A stretch of DNA of 64,000 nt, taken from Gordionus sp. m RMFG-2023 (Eukaryota > Nematomorpha > Gordioida > Chordodea > Parachordodidae). The translations under genes were made by a program, and so were the position numbers. The notes under the pieces are model-generated. The model did not search any database and was not told the origin of the DNA. It worked only from the letters and a program-made list of their open reading frames with translations. Where the stretch lies: positions 5,954,846 through 6,018,845 of the forward strand of contig NC_088779.1 of assembly GCF_954871325.1 (NCBI RefSeq). The letters are read 5' to 3'. Shown one piece after another: positions 14,201 to 26,400 of the stretch; the stretch's first letter is position 1, and each line of letters begins with the position of its first letter.

Positions 14201-14669
14201 AGTACAATTCATCGACCAAATCTATATAATGCAAACATAAACATTGTTTTCCAAATAAACTATCCTTTTAAATGTAATTTAAAAGGTTTAGATATTTTAG
14301 CAAATAATGCCATAATAATTAATTCATTGTAGATAATGGAGGTTTTAATTGAATTTATTATCTAAAAAATAAATTTTTTATATTCAAAAAATATCGATAG
14401 TTGGTAGTAGAGATAGATTAATATAAGTTATCCTTTTTCTTTAAAAAGAGTATCAATAAATAAATAGGTTAAAATAACGAAGCGGCGATTTTTTAGGGGG
14501 TAGGCAAAGGTTTTTGAAGGGGGTTTGCATCCAGTGAAAATCCTGTCATGTAGACGCTGGTTATATCCTACTAGTTTATAAGCAGGTGATAATGTTAATT
14601 TGCCTATGCGACTCCAGGTAACCTCGTATATCACACTACACGCCGCCCCAGTATCGAATTCCATAGTAA
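11241..14669 (-). pseudogene. pol: Gypsy-1 pol: protease, reverse transcriptase, RNase H, integrase; broken
   Basis: Reading on the - strand, the protease shows MEFDTGAACSVI with its active-site DTG at about 14647-14655. It is split by the insertion at 14017-14560. RT follows with RICGDF, the motif-A Asp in FSTIDLRD (near 13450) and the catalytic FLDD (near 13275). RNase H has CDAS (near 12860), an E in DREASA and TDHKPL. Integrase has a CxxC zinc pair (near 12125), HIDL (near 12032), SDNGTQF (near 11870) and LAERYIR (near 11770), which supply the D, D and E residues. A C-terminal tail with KHADQLRE runs to the stop at 11241. Key residues survive, but the domains lie in several frames (breaks near 12600, 13130, 13400 and 13800, among others). 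It cannot be expressed as one protein. Confidence 0.92.
14017..14560. mobile_element. 544-bp inverted-repeat element (hAT-like MITE) inserted in Gypsy-1 protease
   Basis: The 15-bp inverted repeat CCAGCGTCTACATGA (14019-14033) and its complement (14546-14560) mark the ends. An 8-bp duplication, TTATATCC, flanks it at 14009-14016 and 14561-14568, with two extra bases (AG) on the left. An 8-bp duplication with ends reading CAG is typical of hAT elements. It separates the protease N-terminal half from the rest of pol. No transposase is encoded. Both subterminal regions are G-rich on the + strand, with GGGGTAGG-type motifs, unlike the AT-rich middle. Confidence 0.85.
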
Positions 14670-14739
14670 GCTGCAGTTATCTTCGCATCGATTGTAGCTT
14701 TATTAGCAAAAGACAGGCGATGTGTCCTTGGTAAAATCA

Positions 14740-15572
14740 TTTGTATAGCATGCGTTCTACACTCTTTCGTAATGTGGTTTGCTTTTCCGCATCTAAAGCA
14801 TATTACTTTTTTTTGACTGAAATTAGGTTTAAAACTTGGTTTATAAAAATTATTGTTGAATTTGTTAGCATCTTAATTATTATTATTGAATTACGTTGTT
14901 ATAATTATTCCTAGAATAAGTATTTTTGGAACCTTGCATAGGCATGTTTAATTATTTTATTAACTTCTGTCAAAGTTTCCTTCTCCAATGAAGACAGCGA
15001 TAGCTAGACACACAGTATCTTCAAAAGTAATATTTCCTTCGGCATATTTTGACCGAAGTTTTTTGTCCAGCTCGGGTAACCCTACTCCTAAGATGAAAAT
15101 ATCCCTTAAGAATTCATCAACCGGCGATTTAAAATTACATAAAGCGCAAATGCTTTAATTATATTGAAAAGTCAATTATACTTTCGTTATTTCTTTTTAA
15201 TGTAAAAAAATTATTCTGAAGAAAAATGCTCGAAACATCCTTAATAATTTTTTCTAGATTCTCGATTAAAGTTAAATAATTTATATTATTTAAAATATTT
15301 GGAAAATAAAAATTTTTAATTTTAATTAAATTTTGGTGCCTATATAGGCCAATAAAAGATCTTTTTTTTTATTTTCATCGAAAATATTTTTTACCTTAAA
15401 AATGAGTTCTATATTATATAGGTAATCCTGAATATTAACTTTTTCTTTGACAAATTCTGGAATATTAAAAAATGAGTTCTATATTATATAGGTAATCCTG
15501 AATATTAACTTTTTCTTTGACAAATTCTGGAATATTAAATTGAGTATGTTCTTCATTCTTCTTAAGAGGCAT
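14740..15572 (-). pseudogene. gag: Gypsy-1 gag with CCHC knuckle; broken
   Basis: The frame starts with MPLKKNEEHTQF at 15572 (- strand), just inside the 5' LTR. The middle is interrupted by stops and frame changes. SPVDEFLRDIFILGV near 15110 is a recognisable capsid-type segment. The C-terminal zinc knuckle ICFRCGKANHITKEC (about 14759-14803) has the retroviral Cx2Cx4Hx4C spacing. Gag would form the particle and bind element RNA. The 70-bp duplication near the start adds a further lesion. Confidence 0.8.
15401..15540. repeat. 70-bp tandem duplication inside Gypsy-1 gag
   Basis: Two almost identical 70-bp units (15401-15470 and 15471-15540) stand head to tail. Because 70 is not a multiple of three the duplication shifts the gag frame. 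The near-identity of the copies suggests the event is recent relative to the element's other damage. Confidence 0.95.
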
Positions 15573-15632
15573 GGTATAATTTAAATCTTTTTATTTAAAA
15601 TAATTCATCGTTGTCAAAAATGACTTGAAAAA

Positions 15633-15648
15633 TAAATCGTCATCGCCA
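15633..15648 (-). other. Gypsy-1 primer-binding site
   Basis: Two bases inside the 5' LTR the - strand reads TGGCGATGACGATT. The TGG start is as expected for pairing with a tRNA CCA end. I cannot say which tRNA it matches. Confidence 0.6.
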
Positions 15649-15650
15649 AA

Positions 15651-15777
15651 TGAAATGATCAGATTAATTTATTGTAAAGTGATTAATTTAATATTATCAG
15701 ATATATTATTTTTCTATTTTTATAAATTGTAAATAAATTGGTGAATATAAAAAATTAATTTATTTAAATACATTACA
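15651..15777 (-). repeat. Gypsy-1 5' LTR
   Basis: This 127-bp copy pairs with the repeat at 11090-11230, with which it shares the same ends. It is shorter by a few small deletions. Confidence 0.93.
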
Positions 15778-15782
15778 AAATA

Positions 15783-18305
15783 TATAATATAGAATTAGAA
15801 AAATTATAAATATTTTAAATAATTAATTATTATTTAACTAAAAATATGTGATCACAATATCCTAAAATTTAATATATATATTCAATTTTATATCAGAGAA
15901 ACTAAAGATTCAACCCGATCCCATCTAATTATTTTTCTATGATAAAATAAACATTATATAATATTTTAAAGACCAAAAAAATATCATGATCAGAAAAATA
16001 AATGCAATAAAAATATTAAATTATTTGTAATATTATTTCATCCAAAAACTACAAATATCAATTTTTATGGTACAATATTCTCATTATTTTATGTACCCAA
16101 TAGTGGGACAAATACTGGGTTAAGAGTTATCGCCCTTTATATAGTAGTCCTATGGCCAAAATCAATATAATATGTAATAATTATATTAAATTTAATAAAT
16201 AGAAAGCTTATTATAATAAATTTTTTGCTTAACAATTGCTTTTCTTATTAATAACATTTTTTGATTTTGCCTTTTTTTTGAAAAAAAAAATAGGGAAAAG
16301 ATTCTTTCTAACCTCATAAAAATATCCCAGATGCCACCACTTTGATTAAGAAAATTTTGAAGTATTTATAATATCAATTTTATTCGGGTAAATTGATATT
16401 CTATAAAATACGATTTTTTCTTTTATTTAAAATGTTTGGTAAAAATGTATATTAATATTTATTTTTGAAAAATAGTAAAGGTTTAAAAAGTTACTTTTGC
16501 GCGAATCATATAATGTATTATAAAATTCTTCAAGCTGTCCGATAGAAATAAAAATTAGAGCCGCATATGCATCATATAATTTTATAGTTTGTAAAAAAAT
16601 TATTCCTTAGAATTTAAAACTCTAAAAAATAAAGCCACGTCTTGCTATAAACCCAGATTCATTATATCTCGGTCTCCCCCACATTTCGGGAAAATCACAT
16701 TCTGCATTGATAAAATTATAATAGTTTTTTTTGTTTCTTTAGTAGCTAACTTTTTGAAATTTTTTCGAATATTTATTGGAAAAGTAATCTTAAACCATAA
16801 AAGTGCTGTTCTTTATAAGAATAATCAAAAATATTAAATATTTATCATTATTAAAATTAAATTTTAATAAGTTAAGAAGTTGATGTTGTTGCAAAGAAAT
16901 ATAAATTTTCCAATTATATATTGCAAAAACCACAAGACTTGTTAAGTGTGGTCTACTGCCAACCATTAATGTAATGTAATCTACGGCATTAATATCAAAG
17001 AATTTTAAGTTTTGAAGTGCCAGCACAAATTTTTTATTTCAAGTAAACAACAAGCTTTGCTAGTTGCAGACTGAGCGATAGAGTGTACATATTCTTTTAT
17101 ATAGGAAAATATGAATATTTTTCACCAAATATAATTGATTTTTTGTAGCAATAAACTGAAATTAAAATAATCATAACAATGCAAATCGGTTTCTGACTAA
17201 CACTAAAATATAATTAGTAAATATGAATATGATAAAATATTTAGAAGATTTTAATCATAAGACCAATATTTAAATTGCGGTAACTTTGTCTAATACTAAG
17301 TCTAGAAATTTGTAGAGTATATGTCTATCTAAAAAAATTGATCAAAAATATAATTTTTAATTGGCCTTTCGGTTTTTTTAAATCTTATTAAAATAAACAC
17401 TCGTATGTAATAGGTATAAACTGTGAATATAAGATAGAAATTACATACTCTTCTAATCTACAACACGATTGGTTTGTTTCAGAGACCTGAATTAACCCAG
17501 GATTTCTTTTCCTGGTTTGACAGAAAGGTGTTAGCACTCTTTTTTTTCTCTTTCAAATCACGTTTTCTAAAATTAAATTTATGCCGAATAGGTGAGGAAA
17601 TTTTCTAATTAGAGTTTATAAATTTCTGTAAACACCATATAATTTTTAAAATTCATTTAATATAAATAAATGTGTTAAAAAGTTTTTTTAAGAATCTTTT
17701 CCAAATATATTGTTTAAAAAGCCCTATCAATTCAACAGATCCCGAGCCCTTTAATTCTACTTAGAAATTTTTAATCCAAGCTCCTCTTGATTACATATTT
17801 TTTTTAGATCTATGATTTATTAACGATCTCTAGTCACTTCAATTATATTTCCAAAAAGCATGCTAACATTTGTGGAACATTCGATTAGAAACTTTCTCAA
17901 TGAACGTAAGAGAGATGGACCCACATTATATTACTGAACCTATTAACTAGATTAGCCCAAAATAGTGAAGAACCCTATTCAAAAAAACTTTAATTTTTTT
18001 TAAAAAAAAGAAAAACGAATGAAAAAAATTTAAAAAATTGTAAGGGGGTGGGGGAGGTAAGTATAGAATACTAAAAAATAATTATATTAACTAAATAGAA
18101 TGGCATCATTCACAAAATTGGAAAATAACTGCCTTCTATTATCGGTATCAAATTGGAATGCTCCACTTATTATTTTCAACAGATTTAAAGTTATTTAATA
18201 TAAATAAATATAGAAATAAAAACTAGATTCTAAAAATTAATTTTTGGACAAGTTATGTCAATTTTTCGCTATTTACATATGATGTAAATTTTTGCTCCCT
18301 TTAAA
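15783..18305. other. Non-coding AT-rich stretch
   Basis: No recognisable gene, element or repeat apart from A/T runs. Confidence 0.4.
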
Positions 18306-18593
18306 ATACCTATCCTATTATCATATTTATGATCATATTTTTCGCTCCTTTTTTAAAAAAATTCTACAAAAAAATCTTTTCATTCGTAAAAATTAATTTT
18401 TTAGTTCTTAAGGATAATAACAATCAAATACATAGTTATTTTACGATAAATACCTATCCTATTATCATATTTATGATCATATTTTTCGCTCCTTTTTTAA
18501 AAAAATTCTACAAAAAAATCTTTTCATTCGTAAAAATTAATTTTTTAGTTATTAAGGATAATAACAATCAAATTCCATAGTTATTTTACGATA
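18306..18593. repeat. Two-copy tandem duplication, 144-bp period
   Basis: Units 18306-18449 and 18450-18593 are almost identical. Because 144 is a multiple of three, the duplication creates an apparent 83-codon frame with an internal protein repeat. I take that frame as a by-product: the sequence is AT-rich and no family is recognised. Confidence 0.95.
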
Positions 18594-21365
18594 AATCTTT
18601 GTCTAAGCCTCAGAATTTCGCTTATAGATGTTCAAATAGGCTCAAATGGTGCAATTTTGCATCATTAATCAAAGTATTTAATAGAGTTAAAAAATGCGAA
18701 GGTCGAATTTAGACCAAGCATTAGTTCAAACTAATTTTTCTGAATCTAGATGACACTAAAAAGGATATTAAATGCTAGATTATGCTAAGAGGTAATAGAA
18801 AATATATGGAAGCAATTAAATATTATTGTGATTTATATTCATTTATAGTAATTATTTGAAAGAATAAATTAGAATAGAATATAAATTTACTTTCTATACT
18901 CCATATTTTGATGATTTTTAGTTACAACTTTGAATTATTTTTTTTAATAAACTAATTTAAAAAAATCCAAATGGGCTCTTAACAAAAAAATAAAATCTGA
19001 AAGAATACAATTTGCTTCATTTGCATTTTAAATTTATAAACTGCTCATGTAAATTTTATTAATTAGTATTATATATTACCTCTCAATCATTTTCTTAAAT
19101 TGATATGAATAAGTTTTGCCTATCCCATTCCCCATGAAAAAATTACTTTTTTAAATTTATTTATTTTAATTTACTAAATTGATAATATATTGCTTAAAAT
19201 TTAAAAAACAACTACTTTATGTTTTGAATATATAAATACCAATTTTGATCTATGATTTATTTCATATTTTTTAAATAAATTTTAAATTATTTTGCAAAAA
19301 AGTTGTCAAGTTTGTCATATTCCTTTTTTAAAAAAAATTTACCTTGTTAATTTTATTATGAAGGAACAATCATTAATTTATTCCTTCTAAAAATGTCAAG
19401 CACAGATATGTCACTAATCTATTATCTTGTTATGCCACTAATAATTTAAATGTAATATTTTGACTCATAGATAAACTTTTGGCTTGCTCTCAACAGCTGT
19501 TTCCTAGATAGAGCCTGTATATTAATTAAATTGACGATTTATTTATTATAAAGTAGATCTGCAATAAAGTGCCATTTTTGTATTGCATATATAAATACTT
19601 AGCATACATATAACAGAGTTTTATCTTGATGAAGGAATCGTTAATCTTGTATTAGATAAAATTAAAATGTGACAGGTGTTGAATTTAATAAATTAACCTA
19701 CATATTTTGGCGTTAGAATAAAATAACATTTTCTAATTCTTTATCATTATATGTTTATTTAATTTGAGGATCTAATATCTGTTTGTAGTGGCGATCGCGT
19801 TTTTCACGCTTACACTATAAATTCATCCTAATGTTAGAAAATGTAATTAAATAGAATCAGCCTAGTTTTTAATTTACATAAAAGTAATATGAGAGCACCT
19901 CGATTAAATAAATTTTTATTGATTGTTAATTTATTTAAAAAATTTAATACTGATTCGCTTTCTTAATTATATTTCTATTTAACAGGGGATATGTCTACAA
20001 ATAAAAGTAAATTTGTGATAAAAAAAATATTTTTTTAAAAATAAAAGTTTTCCTTTTAAGGGAATATCCAAAGTTTATATACTTTTAGTAAAAATTTCCA
20101 ACAAAAAAATTTAGAAAACCTTTCATAATACATTGTGGATTATGGAAAGTAAATCCGTTCTAAAAAGTAGGAGATAATGGTTTAAACCCTGGGGCTTGGC
20201 AAACCACTTAATCTTATTTTAATTAAATAACCAGAAGGTTATAATAATATAATTTTTATTACATCTAAAGACAAAAAATCTTTGGAAATAGTTAATTAGA
20301 AAAATAATTTTGAACAAATTTTCAAAAGAACGACAGAATTTTAATTTTTTAAAATATATAATCATTTATATGTAAATTTTATAGAAAAGTAAACATTCTT
20401 CTATAATTTGTCTAGCTGATTTATGCTAAGAAATTGTATTCTCTCCTTAAGATCCGTATTTTTAGATTAAGTTTCAATTTTTATGTATAATTAGCTACAA
20501 TTTATAAGTATTATGATATTTTGAATAATAAAACAATAAAATTATTCTATATGAATCATTATTAATACATAAAAATGCATTACAATGGAAATTTTCACTT
20601 TTACAAAAATGAAATTTAAAAAAATAAAATTTTTTATAAGGCACCTTTAAAGAGTATAGTTTTAGGTATCCATTCATGTAATATCTAAAAAACCCCAGTC
20701 TCTCCTTTAAAATATAATAAAAAAACGAAATAATAGAAACATATCTAGTAACATAGGTACTTGAGGATTAGTGCTAACAAACACAGAAACACTTATAATT
20801 TAAAGTTTGATTTTTATATTTAAATTTTATGTTTTACAAATTTTCGTTTAAATATTATATGTCCTGAGATATGAGCTATTTGAAAATTCAGAGAAACTCT
20901 TTTCAATGAATTTATAAAAGACACATTCATAATTGGAAAACTGATTTGATTAGAGATGTACAGCATGAGATATATTTCTTCATAAAATTTTGTGGATTTA
21001 TTTTGATTACTATAAAAATTGTATTCAAAAAAATTTCTAAAATTAAGATTTGTTCCAAAATTGATAGGACAAATTTTTTAATTTTATGTTGTGGGTAATC
21101 TATAGAAGTTGAATTATATTTCGGTCAAAGAAAACAAGTGATTTATAGTTAATAATTTTTTAACTTCCATGGATTCAAAATAAAAAACCAATCCAACTAA
21201 TGTCAATCATTGTGAACAACTATGGAGTTAGTCAATTAGATTTTATTAATGAAACTTATATTTTAAATATTTTCTTATGTTAAAATAATCAGATGAAGAG
21301 ATAAAAGAAATCGGTAAATACAATTTTCCTTATTAATTTTTAAAAGAAATAAAAAATATTTACGT
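18594..21365. other. Non-coding AT-rich stretch
   Basis: No recognisable gene, element or repeat. Confidence 0.4.
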
Positions 21366-21624
21366 TGTGTTTTGTTTTAAATAAATTTTATTTCTAATTT
21401 AAAAATATAAAATAATAATATTCATATGTATAATAATCGTCTGGTATATATACTAAAACATTTCAATCAAAACATTTAAGTTAATACTCAATATATTTTA
21501 CAAATTTGAATAAACACAATATGTAACAAAACATTTAAATTATAAGTCAATTACAAATTTGAATAAACACAATATGTAACATTAATACTCAATTAATTAT
21601 TTTACAAAAACAACACTATTAACA
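21366..21624 (-). repeat. LTR copy (3' in element orientation)
   Basis: A 259-bp repeat nearly identical to 23229-23490. It also contains an internal partial repeat of the motif TTTGAATAAACACAATATGT. Confidence 0.85.
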
Positions 21625-21637
21625 TTCCCCTCCTCGA
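21625..21637 (-). other. Polypurine tract candidate
   Basis: The - strand reads CGAGGAGGGGAAT directly before the LTR at 21366-21624, a typical plus-strand primer. Confidence 0.6.
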
Positions 21638-22641
21638 CAAAGCATCAAGTTGCTGCTCAGAGGGCGCATAAGTCTGTTGATGGCGTGAGTCCATACGTTT
21701 TTGTAGGTTTGAAAAGTTGCTGTTCGTTATCATTATTATTAGGAATAATTGATAAAATTTGAATATACGGAATAAAATAAACAAAAGAATTTGGAATAAA
21801 ATTTTTAGAATATGGAATGATGAATATGTGGAATTCCGTAAGAATGAATTATATAAATATGTGGAATTCCATAAGAATGATAAATCAAAAAAAAATTATT
21901 ATATATAGCGTTTTTTTTAAATTTTGCGTTTTAATGTTCAATTAATTTTTTTGCGTTTTAGTGTTACATTTATTTATATTTATAAATTAATATTTTCAAT
22001 CCTGAGGTTAAGATATGCAAATAAAATACTATTCACATTTCCCTCTCTTTTAAAAACAAATTTTAATTTCACACCCTAGTTTTAATTCAATAAGTGCTTT
22101 TTTTAAAAAAATAAATAATGCTTCATAAGATAATTTTTAGAAAATGATCTCATCACATCATTTAAATACTTGTCTAAAATAAAGATGTTACATAATTTGT
22201 CTTCAAAAACATTTTTATCATATTAAGTATTACTTATAAAGGTTATTTAAATCAAACATGTGATTTCAACCTTTTAATTCATGTTTTAATTACATTTTTA
22301 ATATATTTAAAATTAAAGTTTTATCTTCTTGTTTAGGATTTTTAATGGTTTATTTTTAATTATATCTAAAAATTCATATTTATAAAGTAAATAATTTTTT
22401 TAAGGCTTTTTATTTGTTTTAATTTATAATAACTTTCTTCTTACGTGGATTAGAATAATAAGTAATCATCATTGGTCTCAAATATAGAATTCATAACCTA
22501 ACGTCCAACTTCCATATTGGTTTCTAGGTTGTCACCTTAGGTTAGGTGCTGGTTATCATATTCCAATCCAACATCCAGAGCCAGGACACCATGAAGAAAG
22601 AAGCTTTTTGCATGAAAGAACGTACTAAGGTATGATTCTTG

Positions 22642-22924
22642 GTCATCTCAATATATTGTCATCTCAATAAATAGGCAGTCACATCAATAGATTAGGTTCA
22701 ATAGGTAGTCATCTCAATAGATTGATCAATAGATTAGGTAGTCATCTCAATAGATTCATCAAAAGATTAGGTAGTCATCTCCATAGGTAGTCATCTAATA
22801 GGTAGTCTCAATAGATTCATCAAAAGATTAGATAGTCATCTCCATAGGTAGTCATCTCAATAGGTAGTCATTTCAATAGATTCATCAAAAGATTAGGTAG
22901 TCATCTCCATAGGTAGTCATCTAA
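22642..22924. repeat. Minisatellite with GGTAGTCATCTC core
   Basis: Units of roughly 14-18 bp built on ATAGGTAGTCATCTCA recur many times. They combine into a higher-order unit with GATTCATCAAAAGATTA that appears three times. It lies inside the LTR-flanked element and makes up much of its body. Confidence 0.85.
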
Positions 22925-23228
22925 TTCTAGTCCACCACCCAGAACAGGGGCATTGTCCATAATTAGCATTAAGTTTATTGTCCATAATAAAAATTTTATT
23001 TTAAAAAAATACCATATGTTTTAAGTTATGAATTTCATATCGGAAAAAAAAATTATGTTCATCGTCAAACGGAATTAAATAATTCTATATCTTTAAATTT
23101 TATATCGTCAAAGCAAATCAAAAAAAAAATATTATGCTTTAATTAATTTTCTTTTTTACTTTATTTTTTTTTTAACAAAAACGTGCCGGGGCACCATAAA
23201 GAAAACCATTAAATAAACAAGTTATGTT

Positions 23229-23490
23229 TGTGTTTTGTTTTAAATAAATTTTATTTCTAATTTAAAAATATAAAATAATAATATTCATATGTATAATAAT
23301 CGTCTGGTATATATACTAAAACATTTCAATCAAAACATTTAAGTTAATACTCAATAAATTATTTTACAAATGTGAATAAACACAATATTTAACAAAACAT
23401 TTAAATTAATAGTCAATTACAAATTTGAATAAACACAATATGTAACATTAATACTCAATTAATTATTTTACAAAAACAACACTATTAACA
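23229..23490 (-). repeat. LTR copy (5' in element orientation)
   Basis: This 262-bp repeat pairs with 21366-21624. Differences are few, so the insertion is relatively young or gene conversion has acted. Confidence 0.85.
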
Positions 23491-26400
23491 ATTTTCAAGC
23501 CAAGATTTAACCAAGAAAATTTACTAGAAAATTTTATTCTAGAATTACCTTTCCCTAAATTTGCAAATTATAATCTTAAAATGATATATGATTATGAAAC
23601 TTTATGTGCGAATAGAGATTTTAGAATCTTATATATTGCCAATTTTATTATTTTTAAGCTCTTCATATTTTAATGCCACCTTATATTTGGTGTAAAAATT
23701 GATTATTTTACCTAAAAAACAATATTATCCTAAAAAAATTTAAATAGGTGAATATATAATATATTTTACATTTAAATTTCAAAACATGTCATGGTTTTTA
23801 AATAAAATCCGCTGAACCCACAAGCCCCATGCGCCGACATCCCTGGTCTCCCTTACTTATAAAACAATCGTATAATGCTAGATTAAAATTTTTTTATGTT
23901 AATAAGTCTAAAGTAAAGAATTGCTAATTGGACTCGTATGCAATCTAAAGGAATTCTATTCTATTTTTGGGAAAACTAAGGCTAAAATGTTTTATTTTAT
24001 AAAATCAAAATAACAAAATTTCACAAAAATGTATATTTTTTCTGAAGATGTTAGTAACTCAATAATATTTTTAAAACAACATAATCTAAACCATCATTCA
24101 CTTAATGTTGGGGATCAAAATGAAATGACATTTAAAAATTACTAAAGCTAGCAATTTCTGGAGTTAAATCGCAATATGGATGAATGTGAAAATTCATCTT
24201 GTTCTAAATAAACACATTCTTATAAAATATTTTAAATTTTGTGTCAGAAAAATATTGAAGTTTAATCCTACATATATTGTTAAAATTATTGAATTTACAA
24301 TATTTAAAAATTAAGATTTGTTATAAAATATGACTTTGCCTTTAATAAAATATATTCAAAAATTGATTTGTATTTTATTGTTATTTTTATAAGGGATGAA
24401 ATTTAATTTATAAAATAAATTAACCAAACTTTCAAAAAAAAAATTAAATATACTTTTCAGATCTTAAATAACTCTTTTTTTTTAATAATTAAACATAAAT
24501 TATCTTTTAATTTATTTACAATTATTGATTAAAATAAATCAATTATTTATAAAGGTTTTACAATGTAATATAATAAAATCTCATATCTTCTAAACTAGCG
24601 GCCTTACTAAAAATCTTGCACAGTTATTACATATTCCTATATTTATAAATAAAAAAAATTTAAGTGAAAAAAAAATCCCAATTGATTTCATTATCAATTT
24701 TGGTTTTCTACTTCGGGTTTATGACAATTTTTAACAATATTGAATATTTTTAACATTGCAATTTTATATAAATAAATTTAAATGATCCTCCCATCCTAAT
24801 TATATCCGAAGATATCTAAAATTAAGGAGTATATTTTTGGGGCATTTAAAAACCTATAGCCGCTGTTTGGATTATGCTAAAATTTTATCTTTTTATTTTA
24901 TTATATACAAATTCTTAAATAAATTTTAGAAGAATCTAAGCTTGTTGGGTTGAAAATCATTTTATTTTATTTATTTAACATGTCATTTGTTACAATAAGA
25001 AATGGTTGCAAGAGGAATCCTTTATTCAAACAGAAAATCAATTCTAATAAAATTTTATAACAAAAATTATAATTATCAAAAGAGGAAAGCTTTTATAATA
25101 ATATCATAAATGATTAAATGTCCAAAAAAGATTTCTCTTTCTTATTTTTTTAAAATTTTCTATTTCACAAACTATAAGAATTTTTGATTTTGCTATTTTT
25201 CTGTTTTTCCTAGATTTTAAATTTTTTTTATTAGGCTATTATGTTTAAAAAAATTTTTAATTTAATTTTTTTCGGAAATATTATTATTTCAATCGGTTTG
25301 TTATTTTTAAATTTGTGGGTTCAAGTCAAATTAATATTTTTATTGCATCTAGTTTAAACTAACTAACACTATGTATATTTTTCAACTTTATTATTTTTTA
25401 AATAAAATAAATAGACATAGCGACAGAAATATTAAGTAAATTTGTATTTCTTAATATATAATATTATATAAGTGTTTCATATGTCGTAGGAATAAATCTA
25501 TTTCGATGTGATACAAACTTTTTTAAGTTAAAATAATATCATTATGGGTGATATATGATATTAGGTATATTGCTCTTTTTTTCAAAAATTTATTTTATAG
25601 GCTTATAATGATATGATTGTATAGATTTATCTTTGATTAGAAAATAATTTTCTAAAGGTTAATTTTCTTCTAAATTTAACTACATGCTCAGGTTCTATAA
25701 CTTTTTAACTATAACTAAATATTTACAAATTTACCTAAACAATGTTTTAATATATGAATCTTTTGTCTATTATGTATATTTTATATATTTAATTATAATA
25801 TTAAAAGAAATTATATTGAAATATAACGTAAAAATATATTACATCTTCTTAAGAGAGAAATTAAAATTTTGGGTTTATTTAATTCAAATGTTATTAAAAG
25901 TATTGTTTCTCTAACTCTGTATTATATTTTTGTCGTATCAATTAAAATTTAATTTTTAAATTTGTCATACTTTATTCTAAATTTATTTATATAGACTAAT
26001 ATAAATAACTCTAACACATATTCTATTAGTAGGAACATCGGATCATATTTATTTTAATATTTAAGCCTATTTTTCAATAAAATTAAAATAAGTAATTTTT
26101 GAGTAATATTGCCCAAATATGAATGATCTGCTTTAAGATAATTATATATTCATATAATAGACTTAATTTTAAATTTTATATCTTTTGACTGTTTTTTAAA
26201 ATCTTTTTAAGAGAAATTGAAAATATTAGGAGTGAATGAATATAACACTCCATTATACATAAATTTGAAAAAAGACATTACATTAACAAAGCAAAAATCT
26301 AAGTAATATTAATAGGACTTATCAAAATCATTATTTATTTATAAGTTATGCATGACATATTTAACTAAAAATATTGACAAAAAAATAAGTTCGAAATGAT

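Larger units (their letters stand above)
11085..15782 (-). mobile_element. Ty3/Gypsy LTR retrotransposon (Gypsy-1) with target duplication
   Basis: The element lies between two short direct LTRs (11090-11230 and 15651-15777), each with TG...CA ends when read on the - strand. A perfect 5-bp target duplication, AAATA, flanks it at 11085-11089 and 15778-15782. Reading on the - strand the order is 5' LTR, primer-binding site, gag with a CCHC knuckle, protease, reverse transcriptase, RNase H, integrase, polypurine tract and 3' LTR. Protease before RT and integrase last is the Gypsy order. The LTRs are unusually short for this group. Several frameshifts, a 70-bp duplication and a 544-bp insertion have inactivated it. 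Confidence 0.95.
21366..23490 (-). mobile_element. Short LTR-flanked element, probably a non-autonomous LTR retrotransposon
   Basis: Two LTR-like direct repeats of about 260 bp enclose a 1.6-kb body. On the - strand the repeats read TGTTAATAG...AAACACA. A polypurine tract (CGAGGAGGGGAA) lies directly before the right-hand LTR in that orientation, which sets the - strand direction. A short coding-like segment (RMDSRHQQTYAPSEQQLDA) ends at this tract, so it may be the tail of a lost polyprotein. The rest of the body has a minisatellite and AT-rich filler, with no RT or integrase. I found no matching target duplication, and the only TGG-type primer site candidate (TGGTGCCCCGGCACG, near 23183-23201) is about 33 bases from the LTR. 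It may be a deletion or recombination product. Confidence 0.7.

Noticed and set aside
18329-18580. 83-codon open frame with an internal 48-residue repeat
   Set aside because: It is explained by the 144-bp tandem duplication, a multiple of three, in AT-rich sequence. No domain is recognised.
22642-22924. CRISPR-like array
   Set aside because: Units are contiguous, variable minisatellite repeats with no unique spacers, in a eukaryotic LTR-flanked element.
25684-25914. 76-codon hydrophobic frame that looks like a membrane peptide
   Set aside because: AT-rich codons give Ile, Leu, Tyr and Phe by default. Similar frames occur by chance throughout (for example near 4796-5035, 20495-20677 and 38137-38331).
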